Shown piece by piece: positions 15,942 to 24,110 of a DNA stretch of 33,859 bases (position 1 is the stretch's first letter; every line of letters begins with the position of its first letter). Position numbers and translations under genes: made by a program. Source of the DNA: an uncultured Bacilli bacterium (GTDB taxonomy: Bacteria; Bacillota_I; Bacilli_A; RF39; UBA660); the NCBI GenBank assembly GCA_947624955.1, contig CANQMM010000011.1:1-33859 (forward strand). Reading direction: 5' to 3'. Below the pieces are notes generated by a model that saw only the letters and a program-made list of their open reading frames with translations, was not told where the DNA came from and did not search any database.

Positions 15942-18290
15942 GTGTTATTTGATTTTGGTGAATCTATTTGGAAAATATTCGTTGGTATATTTTTACTAAT
16001 TGATGGAATTATTTATGGTTTTATTGATAAATGTTATCAATTATTTATGGCTCTAGCTTCAGCAAGAATTCTATCTAATGATGCTATCCAAACATTTGCA
16101 AATCGGGTATATATAATTGTCGGAGTGGTTATGTTATTTGTTCTTTCTTATTCAATATTGTCAACGATTGTTAATCCCGATAACACAAATAAAGGAAATT
16201 CAGGAGCAGGGAAGATATTGCAAAAAATTGTAATAGCAGTAATTTCTTTAGCAGTGGTTCCTTCTGTGTTTAACTTTTTGTATCGTATTCAAGATGTAAT
16301 GTTAAGTCAAAATGTTATTGGCAAAATTATTTTAGGGGGATTTGAAAGCAAAGCTAATGGGCAAACGATCACCGGGGCTACTTTACAAGCAACAGATGCT
16401 GAAGGTAATGTTACGGGAAGTTTTTCAGCGGGAACGTATACTTTCGATGAAACTGAAGCAGTATATGAAGCGGGCGGAAAAAACCTAGCAGTGGAAACTT
16501 TTACACCTTTTTTCCAGCCACTTGGTAATCCTGATGAAATAACTGCTCACACAGCTAACTATGTAGCAAATCCAACTCTTGTTAGTGCTGGAGGATGGCT
16601 TTGTGCGGCTTCTTTAATCGGTTCAGGGGTAGCCACAGTATTGTCAGCGGGCGGAGCTTCGATTTTTTTGGCGGCATCAGTAGGTCATTGTATTATTAAT
16701 CGTGGTGTTGCCGCTGCAAACACTGTTTCGGATATACTAAGTGGAAGAGAAACTAGTTATACAGAAGTTATGGCGGCCGCTGCCGGTGGCGATTGGCATC
16801 TTTTATCAATGTTGGCCGAAAATGTCGTTAATAATGAAATCGATTATACATTTATTATCTCATCAATTGTGGGAGCATTTATCGTTTACGTTTTAGTATC
16901 ATTTTGCTTAGATTTAGGAGTTCGAGCAGCTAAATTAGCTTATTTCCAAATGATAGCACCAATTCCAATACTGATGAATATCTTGCCAAAAGGAGATAAG
17001 GTATTTAGTACGTGGACGAAGAAAACAGTTAATACTTTTTTAGAGGTATTTATTCGAGTGTTAATTATTTATTTTGTAATATATTTAATAGCAACTTTAC
17101 CGGATTTAACTGGTGATTTCTGGGTCAACCCATTTAGTAATAGTCAAGTTATATTACCATCTAGTGGAGTAAAATTATTTGCTAAAGTGTTTATTATTTT
17201 AGGTTTAATTGTCTTTGCTAAACAAGCACCAAAATTAATTAGTGAGATGTTCGGTATTGATGGTGGAGGAATTAAACTTGGTATTCGCGAAAAACTTGCT
17301 GATGCGGGAGTTATGCGTGGAGCTGCAGCCATTGGCGGTGGATTACAAACAGCAGTTAGAAACTTTAATAATCAAAAAGGATGGCGAAGATTTACTAGTG
17401 CCGCAGCAGGTTTAGGTAGTGGTGCTGTAAGAGGATTTAATGGAGCCAAAGATGCGAAAACCTTCAGTGCGATGAATAAAGCAAGAGCCGAAGCGGTGGC
17501 TAAAGCGGAAGCTAGAAGAAATCAGCGAACTGAGAGAAGAAATTATCTTAATACAATGACTGATGAAGATGGTAATCAAGTTGGATGGTTAGAAGCTCGA
17601 GCAATCAACGCAAGAGATAATATTAAATCTTGGGCTGGTAGAGGACCAAGTACCGCGGCTTATGATATGTACGATAAGATTCAAAAACAAGAAAAAGCTA
17701 TTAAGGATGCGACAGCCGAGATATTTAGTAAATATGATAAGAAAGATTTCTTAATAAATATGGCGCGAGGAGACTTTAAAGGTGATAACGCTGATGCAGC
17801 TTTTGCAATGTATCAAAGATATATTGAAGGTTATGGTATGTCTTATAAGGAAGCGGAAGCGAGACTTAAACAAATGCAAGCTGAAAATATGTCGGGTAGA
17901 TCTGAAGCGGAACAAGTTCAACATGCGAGAGATGTTCAAGCAATGGAATCAATGTTAGCACAGTTGAAGAAAAACAGTATTTTAAAATTGGAAACAGATA
18001 TCTACAACAATCGTAATGCAACTGATTTAAGAGGTACGGTGTTAGATGGTGTTAAGATAGATGAAGTAAGAGATATTTCTTCAAAAATCAATGTATTTGC
18101 TGATGAGTTTAATCGTAGTGGTATAAATACAAGTGCCGATGGTAATACAACAATCAACTTTAATGCGGGAGATGCCGGTAAGTCGAGCGATGATATCGCT
18201 ACTGAAATGGGTCGATACAAGACTAAGATATCGCGAGAAATTGAAAGACAAAAACAACGAGAAGCAGCAACTAAGGGAGATAAGAAGTAA
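15942..18290 (+). CDS. VirB6/TrbL-like polytopic channel protein with long soluble tail
   Basis: 782 residues. Several hydrophobic helices in the first ~445 residues (clusters near 8-32, 58-76, 85-105, 210-240, 300-345 and 360-425) form a VirB6/TrbL-like membrane channel component. Its inserted loop (about 125-200) is Gly/Thr-rich and probably outside. From about 446 the protein is soluble, charged and helical (coiled-coil-like AEAVAKAEARRNQRTERR) for some 335 residues, unusual in length. It starts with GTG, 5 bases after AGGGGGTGAG. The stop overlaps the next start (TAATG). Confidence 0.8.
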   Translation: MLFDFGESIWKIFVGIFLLIDGIIYGFIDKCYQLFMALASARILSNDAIQTFANRVYIIVGVVMLFVLSYSILSTIVNPDNTNKGNSGAGKILQKIVIAVISLAVVPSVFNFLYRIQDVMLSQNVIGKIILGGFESKANGQTITGATLQATDAEGNVTGSFSAGTYTFDETEAVYEAGGKNLAVETFTPFFQPLGNPDEITAHTANYVANPTLVSAGGWLCAASLIGSGVATVLSAGGASIFLAASVGHCIINRGVAAANTVSDILSGRETSYTEVMAAAAGGDWHLLSMLAENVVNNEIDYTFIISSIVGAFIVYVLVSFCLDLGVRAAKLAYFQMIAPIPILMNILPKGDKVFSTWTKKTVNTFLEVFIRVLIIYFVIYLIATLPDLTGDFWVNPFSNSQVILPSSGVKLFAKVFIILGLIVFAKQAPKLISEMFGIDGGGIKLGIREKLADAGVMRGAAAIGGGLQTAVRNFNNQKGWRRFTSAAAGLGSGAVRGFNGAKDAKTFSAMNKARAEAVAKAEARRNQRTERRNYLNTMTDEDGNQVGWLEARAINARDNIKSWAGRGPSTAAYDMYDKIQKQEKAIKDATAEIFSKYDKKDFLINMARGDFKGDNADAAFAMYQRYIEGYGMSYKEAEARLKQMQAENMSGRSEAEQVQHARDVQAMESMLAQLKKNSILKLETDIYNNRNATDLRGTVLDGVKIDEVRDISSKINVFADEFNRSGINTSADGNTTINFNAGDAGKSSDDIATEMGRYKTKISREIERQKQREAATKGDKK

Positions 18291-18772
18291 TGTATGTTGA
18301 TGAAAGAGAAGTAAACTCGTATAGAAGAATAACAGAGTTAATAAATGATTTATCGAGAACTTTAGAAAGTTATATCAGCGAAAATGGTAATAGTAGTTAT
18401 GCTGTTATTAATTTAAATGGTAATCGACTTACTCTACGGGAAGTGCAGATATTGATAAATGGTTTAAAAAGAAGTACTTCGATAGAAGATGCAAGGAGAA
18501 TGGTTCAATTAGAAAAACAGTTAGAAGAATTAATTAGGATAGTGAAAACAAAATTAATGATGGCTTCTTATACGGATAGTGATTTAAGTGAAATAAAAAG
18601 AGTGTTAGAAGCACTAACTACTCAATTACGGTATGGGAGAGATTTACCGGTGATAAGAGCTAACGAAAAAAGTAATTGGCGGTCTCTAACTTGGGATGAT
18701 GTAGAAAGAATCCAAAGACAGATAAGTAATAGACAAGTGGAATTACAAAGTAAAAGAGGATATAGATTTTAA
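18290..18772 (+). CDS. Cytoplasmic coiled-coil protein, unknown function
   Basis: 160 residues, unrecognised. No signal peptide or membrane helix; mostly long charged helices with heptad-like stretches such as ARRMVQLEKQLEELIRIVKTKL, ending in a basic QSKRGYRF. Start overlaps the virB6-like stop by one base, so it is translationally coupled and may bind that protein's cytoplasmic tail as an adaptor (inference). Confidence 0.75.
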   Translation: MYVDEREVNSYRRITELINDLSRTLESYISENGNSSYAVINLNGNRLTLREVQILINGLKRSTSIEDARRMVQLEKQLEELIRIVKTKLMMASYTDSDLSEIKRVLEALTTQLRYGRDLPVIRANEKSNWRSLTWDDVERIQRQISNRQVELQSKRGYRF

Positions 18773-18789
18773 AAAGTGGGTGATTAAAA

Positions 18790-19128
18790 GTGAATAGGTA
18801 TTTAATACCAGCAAACTCGAAGAAGTCGATGTTAATACTAGGATTTTTTACTCCTTTTGATTTAGTAATCTTTGGAGTAGGAGTAGCTTTTACATTAGGA
18901 ATGTTATTCTTGATAAAAGCAAGTAATATGTGGATGTTATTATTAATGCTGTCACCGGCATTAATTACGGCATTTTTGGTAATGCCAGTTCCGCATTATC
19001 ATAATGTAATGACATTACTAGGAAATATCTATAGATTTTATACTGGTAGAAGAGAGTATTATTGGAAAGGTTGGTGTGTGTGTGATGATTCAGAAAGAAG
19101 AAATGGCAGCAGGCGTAAAAACTTCTAG
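18790..19128 (+). CDS. PrgI/VirB3-like T4SS membrane protein
   Basis: 112 residues with a short N-terminus containing YLIPANSKK, two adjacent membrane helices (about 25-43 and 48-66) and a cytoplasmic end with YRFYTGRREYYWKG. This is the PrgI-family layout, the Gram-positive counterpart of VirB3, and like VirB3 it sits directly before virB4. The start is GTG after GTGGGTGATT. Its end overlaps the start of the VirB4 N-domain ORF. Confidence 0.75.
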   Translation: MNRYLIPANSKKSMLILGFFTPFDLVIFGVGVAFTLGMLFLIKASNMWMLLLMLSPALITAFLVMPVPHYHNVMTLLGNIYRFYTGRREYYWKGWCVCDDSERRNGSRRKNF

Positions 19129-19663
19129 TAAATATACGGAAGATTGGTTACCAATTAAACAAATTATGAATGGGATGATTCAGCTAGATAATGGTTACTA
19201 TGTAACGGGGATAAAAATAGCGCCGAAGAATATTTTTATTCTCGATCAAGGAACGCAAGATGCCATAATATTTAATCTAAGAAATTTTTATAATATGTTA
19301 GATTATGAGTTTTGGTTAGTAATAGCTGATAGACCTGTAGATATTAATATCTATTTATCCCAATTACAGTTATTATATTCCAAGACCAATAGTGGAATTA
19401 TTAGAAAGTTAGTTATGCAAGATATCAACAAAGCAAATATGTTTATGGGAGCTGAGTATAACGTAGTCGATACGGAGTATTACATCTTATTTAAAGAGAA
19501 GAAATTAGAAGTAATTCAAAAGCGTATTCATAATATGATTAGTGCGTTAGCTAATTGTTCGCTTAATTCAACCCAAATATCGAATGCCGATATTCGAATG
19601 CTACTCGATAATTTCTTAAATGGGGGAGTTAAATCAACTTTAGGGACGGTGATGCCAGTATGA
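19085..19663 (+). CDS. VirB4 N-terminal domain as a separate polypeptide
   Basis: 192 residues from the ATG at 19085 (the track uses a GTG at 19076; an ATG at 19103 is also possible). The sequence DWLPIKQIMNGMIQLDNGYYVTGIKIAP resembles the N-terminal domain that usually begins VirB4/TraC ATPases. It contains no P-loop. It overlaps the PrgI-like gene at its start and the ATPase gene at its end (ATGA), so the two VirB4 parts are translationally coupled. An intact ORF with a proper overlap argues for a real gene split rather than a recent frameshift. Confidence 0.7.
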   Translation: MIQKEEMAAGVKTSSKYTEDWLPIKQIMNGMIQLDNGYYVTGIKIAPKNIFILDQGTQDAIIFNLRNFYNMLDYEFWLVIADRPVDINIYLSQLQLLYSKTNSGIIRKLVMQDINKANMFMGAEYNVVDTEYYILFKEKKLEVIQKRIHNMISALANCSLNSTQISNADIRMLLDNFLNGGVKSTLGTVMPV

Positions 19664-21444
19664 GTATCAAAAGTGAAATAGCTCCTAAGGGGTTAAATTT
19701 TAAACCGACAGAATTTATGATTGGTGATAAGTATGCAACAATATTGACGGCCATATCTTATCCAAAATATATCGATTATGGGTATCTATCGAATATTACG
19801 AATATTTCAGGCGTTAAAATTGTGGCTAAACATATACCAATAGAGTTTTCCACTTTACAAAAGATGTTAAATAAAGAAATTGCCGATTTGAAAATGCGTT
19901 ATCAAACGGAGAATGATAAAACTACGCAAGAAAGAATTCGGCAGGATTATGAATCTTTGGAACAATTTATTTCGATGCTAGCAGCAACGCAAGCCAGGAT
20001 TTTTGATTTTCAGTTACATATGATGATTATTGCGGATAATCAAGAAGAGTTGGAAATGAAAAAGATGCAATTACGGAGTTATATCGATGCTTTGGGAATG
20101 AGTGCAGTTCCTTTAATGTTCGAACAAGAAAAAGTTTTGAAATCAATTATTCCAATATTTCCTAAACAGGATATTGAAAGTAGAATTGGGACACCGATAC
20201 CATCAGTTACTATCGCGGCGATGTATCCTTTTGTCTTTGATAGTGTTAAAGATCCGGAAAATGCGATGTTATTAGGAGTCGATTTCTCCGGTGGGGTTGT
20301 CTTATTTAATCAATTCTTATATAAAATTAAAAGAGAACACAATCGCAATAATGCCAATATGATTATTCTAGGTACTTCTGGTAGTGGGAAATCGACAGCT
20401 GCAAAGTTATTGTTGCGAAGCCATATTAGAAATGGATATAAAGTAGTAGCTATCGACCCAGAAGGCGAACTAGAAGAAATGTGCAAGACATTGAACGGTA
20501 GCTTCCTCGATTTAGGTAAAGGCGGCGAGTTTGGGATGATTAATCCCTTAGAAATCGTTGTCGATGCTGATGAAGAGGAGATAGCCCAAGGATTGGGATA
20601 TACGGTATTAACAAGAACGATTCAATCTTTAAAAGCTTTTATGAAGTATTATTCACCTTCAATTGAAGATGATGTCTTAACGATGTTTAGTGAAGTAGTT
20701 CAAGATACTTATAAACGTTTTAAAATCGATTATGATACGGATTATCGGTCACTTACTTCGCAAGATTATCCAACTTTTGATGAGGTTTATGATACAATCA
20801 AAGGGCGTTTATTATCGATGCCGGAGAAGACACACGAACGCGATATCATGGAAAGATTGGAACTTAAAGTTCGACCATTAGTTAAAGAATTAAGATATTA
20901 TTTTACAGGTCATACGACTTTAAAAATTGATAGTGATTTAATTGTATTTAATATTAAAGAGTTAATGACAGCTGATGAGAATATTCGTAACGCTTTATTC
21001 TTTAATATCCTTAAATATGCTTGGGGACTTTGTCTTGATAAAGAAGTGACTTCGGTATTATCCGTTGACGAAGCCCACGTGTTATTATCTAGTCATAATG
21101 AGTTAGGAGCTGAGTTCTTAGCCCAAATTCAAAGAAGAAGTAGAAAGTATAATGCGGGAACAATTATTATTACACAACAACCAACCGATTTTGCTGCTCC
21201 TAATTTAATAATGCATGGAAAAGCGATATTCGATAATGCTTCTTATTATTTAATAATGGGACTTAAGAAACAAGCTATTGAAGATTTAAGCTTATTAATC
21301 GATTTAAATGAGAATGAAATGGATGGTATAAAATATTATAATCAAGGTGAAGCCTTATTTGTTTGTGGTAGTAGGAGAATGCGCATAAGGATTATATGTA
21401 CCCAAGAAGAATTAGATTCTTTTGGTGCTGGTGGCGGATTATAA
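19660..21444 (+). CDS. virB4: VirB4 T4SS ATPase, motor portion
   Basis: 594 residues. Walker A GTSGSGKS lies at 238-245, AIDPEGELEEM follows, Walker B is SVDEAH, and IITQQPTDF matches the downstream motif of the VirB4/TraC family. VirB4 is the inner-membrane-associated ATPase needed for T4SS assembly and substrate transfer. The first ~230 residues carry the middle domain, while the usual extreme N-terminus is the separate ORF just upstream. The stop is followed closely by the hydrolase gene. Confidence 0.95.
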   Translation: MSIKSEIAPKGLNFKPTEFMIGDKYATILTAISYPKYIDYGYLSNITNISGVKIVAKHIPIEFSTLQKMLNKEIADLKMRYQTENDKTTQERIRQDYESLEQFISMLAATQARIFDFQLHMMIIADNQEELEMKKMQLRSYIDALGMSAVPLMFEQEKVLKSIIPIFPKQDIESRIGTPIPSVTIAAMYPFVFDSVKDPENAMLLGVDFSGGVVLFNQFLYKIKREHNRNNANMIILGTSGSGKSTAAKLLLRSHIRNGYKVVAIDPEGELEEMCKTLNGSFLDLGKGGEFGMINPLEIVVDADEEEIAQGLGYTVLTRTIQSLKAFMKYYSPSIEDDVLTMFSEVVQDTYKRFKIDYDTDYRSLTSQDYPTFDEVYDTIKGRLLSMPEKTHERDIMERLELKVRPLVKELRYYFTGHTTLKIDSDLIVFNIKELMTADENIRNALFFNILKYAWGLCLDKEVTSVLSVDEAHVLLSSHNELGAEFLAQIQRRSRKYNAGTIIITQQPTDFAAPNLIMHGKAIFDNASYYLIMGLKKQAIEDLSLLIDLNENEMDGIKYYNQGEALFVCGSRRMRIRIICTQEELDSFGAGGGL

Positions 21445-21461
21445 AATAGGAAAAGGAGTGG

Positions 21462-23345
21462 ATGATGATGACTGATGAAGAAAAAGATTTAGCTTCTTCG
21501 GAAGTAGAAGATCCATCCTCTTTTTTTGATGATGAACAGCCAGAAATGGCAGATTTAACTGGGGGATTGGATGAAGAAGAAGTACCGGTAGATATTCAAG
21601 CATCAAGGAATAGGGGAAGTTTAGGAAAAGGTATTGGCCGGGTAAACCCAATGAAAACGAAGTATAAAAATACTGATGATGAAGGTTTAAAAACAAATAG
21701 ACATATAAGGGTTAATAAGAAAAGTAAAGATAGTAAAGATACCGAAAATAGTGAAGAAACGGATAATAGTCAAGCTTTAGTACCCCGTAGAGGTTTATTA
21801 GGTTCTTTATTAAATAAAAAAGATGAAGATAATAAGCAATCATCTGATGAAAGTGGTATGGATACCGTTAAGAAAGCGGTTAAAACAGTCACTGGAAGGG
21901 GCATTACATTAAAAGTTAAAATTGCAATTGTAGTATTACTCTTATTATTAGTTGCCTTACCAATCTTGCTGTTAGTGCTTTTGTCCGATTATGACGGGAA
22001 TAATCGGAGCGGTATAAGTAATGGGCGGTATTATAATGCTGCGTGTAGTTCAATTACCGTGGTCGAATCATCAACTAATAGTAACGGAACTTATGACTTA
22101 GAAGAATATGTTGCGGGGGTTGTATCACGTGAAGTTGGGGGATTTAATGACGATGTTGTCTATCAAGTAGCGGCCATTGCTGCTAGGACCTATGTACTTA
22201 GAAATCACGATAATTGTACGATAGCGGGGAATTCGACAAGACAAGCTTTTGCACCGACTAATAATGAAAAAATTATTCAGGCAGTAGCAGATACTAATGG
22301 GGCGGTATTAATGAAGAATGGGGAATTAATATCGACGATGTATGATGCCTTAGCTATTATTGGTGAAAGTGGTAATGATTATATTATTAGTCAACAAAAT
22401 CAACATATTCCTAAGAGTTGGATTTCGAGTCATCTAAGTGCTAAATCGATAGAATATTATAAGAACCATGCTCACGGTAAAGGAATGAGTCAGTGGGGAG
22501 CTTATTATTTATCGACGGAAAAAGGGTATGATGCCGAAAAGATTATAAAATATTATTATGGTGATGATGTGGAATTTGGTTCAATATTTGGCATTGGATC
22601 TTATGACAATTATACAATAGCGACATCATCGGGAGCAGCTGACCAAATCCACGAACCATTAAGAAATATTTTACAAAGTAGAGGGACGAGTGTTTCACAG
22701 TTTAACCAAGAAATGATGGAAAGTGTTATAGCAGCTGGTCCTGGTACGAGATACGGAGTAGTAGCAGCGGTTGCAGCAGTTGTTGGTAAGTTATGGGAAC
22801 AATATCAAATAAGATTACCTTATACTTATTGTGGTGCCCATAGTTGTAATATTTTAGTTAATGGTAGAAATGTTAATAAAACCGGAGGTACATACTACGG
22901 AATCGATCCGGATTGGGGTAGTTATATAGGTAATTTTTATTATGGCGCATATGGACCTTATAACTACTATGGACCGGATTGTTCAGGGTTTGTTTCTTGG
23001 GCAATATTCAATGGAGGATTCAGTGGTGCTGGTGGCGGGGCAAATTCGCAAGGTCAGTTAGGACCTAGACATTTGCTTTCTAGTGGATTTATGGCCCAAC
23101 CGGGGGATTTATTATCTAGTAGTGGACATATTATGATGATTATTGGGGTAGATCCGGAAAACCATTTGTATTATATAGCTCACGCTTCAAGTGGAGCAAG
23201 TGGTGTTAAAATAGATAAAGTCGATTATACTAATCGTAGTGATACAAGATATGTCGTAGATATGACAAACTTTTATAATACGCACGCTAATGTTACTGGG
23301 GCAGAAGATTATCGCAATAAATTTTTAAATAATATGTATACTTAG
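21462..23345 (+). CDS. Membrane-anchored SpoIID + NlpC/P60 peptidoglycan hydrolase
   Basis: 627 residues. A long charged cytoplasmic N-terminus (about 1-145) precedes one membrane helix (about 150-172). Outside follow a SpoIID/LytB domain (about 205-370; YVAGVVSREV with the expected catalytic Glu, QVAAIAARTY, HGKGMSQWGAY) and a C-terminal NlpC/P60 domain (PDCSGFVSW with catalytic Cys, SSGHIMMIIG with catalytic His). SpoIID domains are lytic transglycosylases and NlpC/P60 domains are peptidases, so both glycan and peptide bonds could be cut. This parallels CwlT-type VirB1 proteins, with SpoIID in place of the muramidase. Three ATGs in a row (21462, 21465, 21468) follow AAAGGAG; the later two have better spacing. 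Confidence 0.9.
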   Translation: MMMTDEEKDLASSEVEDPSSFFDDEQPEMADLTGGLDEEEVPVDIQASRNRGSLGKGIGRVNPMKTKYKNTDDEGLKTNRHIRVNKKSKDSKDTENSEETDNSQALVPRRGLLGSLLNKKDEDNKQSSDESGMDTVKKAVKTVTGRGITLKVKIAIVVLLLLLVALPILLLVLLSDYDGNNRSGISNGRYYNAACSSITVVESSTNSNGTYDLEEYVAGVVSREVGGFNDDVVYQVAAIAARTYVLRNHDNCTIAGNSTRQAFAPTNNEKIIQAVADTNGAVLMKNGELISTMYDALAIIGESGNDYIISQQNQHIPKSWISSHLSAKSIEYYKNHAHGKGMSQWGAYYLSTEKGYDAEKIIKYYYGDDVEFGSIFGIGSYDNYTIATSSGAADQIHEPLRNILQSRGTSVSQFNQEMMESVIAAGPGTRYGVVAAVAAVVGKLWEQYQIRLPYTYCGAHSCNILVNGRNVNKTGGTYYGIDPDWGSYIGNFYYGAYGPYNYYGPDCSGFVSWAIFNGGFSGAGGGANSQGQLGPRHLLSSGFMAQPGDLLSSSGHIMMIIGVDPENHLYYIAHASSGASGVKIDKVDYTNRSDTRYVVDMTNFYNTHANVTGAEDYRNKFLNNMYT

Positions 23346-23357
23346 AAAGGGGATTAT

Positions 23358-24065
23358 ATGAAAAAGGGTCTTTTACTTATTTTAAGTTTATTAATATTTA
23401 GTGGTTGTACAGCGGAATATAATTTAAATATTAAAGGGAATAACTTTAATGAAGAATTAGTATTTGTGGGAAGTACGCAAGAAGAGAAAGAAGAAATTAA
23501 ACAATATAAATTTTGGAATAATGCTTTTGTAGATGATCAAGTAAATAGTGAAACTAATGATAAATTAGAAGGAGTAGAGTATTATGACCAAGTAGTAATT
23601 GAAGATAATCTCCATTTTAAATATAGTTTTATGAAAAATAATTATCGCATGTCCAATATCGTTAATAGTTGTTATAAATCTTTTAATGCGACAGAAGTAA
23701 ATGGAAAATATGTTATATCGACAAGTAAAGACTTCTTATGTTTTGATAATTATCCGAATCTTGAGAAAGTAACGGTTAAAATAAATGTCGATTTTCCAGT
23801 AAAAGAGCATAATGCTAATAATGTTTCTGGGAATACCTATATATGGGAAATTGTAAAAGGAAAAGAAGATAACTCAATATTTATTCAAGAAGGTAGTAAA
23901 GATGTTAGTCAAGATAAGCCTAATCAAGATATCCAAGATGAAATAATTACGGATGAAGGGGTAGAAGAAAAGAATAGTAAACAAGAACTAATTTATATCC
24001 TTATTGGTCTAGGTGGATTTGGTTTGGTATTATTTATTTTAGGGATGATAAAAAAGGGTAGATAA
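23358..24065 (+). CDS. Lipoprotein with extra C-terminal membrane helix, unknown function
   Basis: 235 residues. An N-terminal signal ends in a lipobox (LIFSGC, Cys17), the body is outside, and a second hydrophobic helix (about 209-229) with a basic end closes the protein, giving two membrane attachments. No domain recognised. The shape (outward domain, C-terminal helix, KKGR end) echoes the first gene of the cluster. AGAAAGGGGAT precedes the ATG; it closes the hydrolase operon. Confidence 0.8.
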   Translation: MKKGLLLILSLLIFSGCTAEYNLNIKGNNFNEELVFVGSTQEEKEEIKQYKFWNNAFVDDQVNSETNDKLEGVEYYDQVVIEDNLHFKYSFMKNNYRMSNIVNSCYKSFNATEVNGKYVISTSKDFLCFDNYPNLEKVTVKINVDFPVKEHNANNVSGNTYIWEIVKGKEDNSIFIQEGSKDVSQDKPNQDIQDEIITDEGVEEKNSKQELIYILIGLGGFGLVLFILGMIKKGR

Positions 24066-24077
24066 TGAAAAATTATG

Positions 24078-24086
24078 TGGTATAAT
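24078..24086 (+). promoter_or_regulatory. Extended -10 promoter of the virD4-like gene
   Basis: TGG-TATAAT in the 45-base gap before the coupling protein gene; no good -35 box, as is common for extended -10 promoters. Confidence 0.5.
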
Positions 24087-24110
24087 ATCCCTAGTGTTTG
24101 GTGGTGAATT

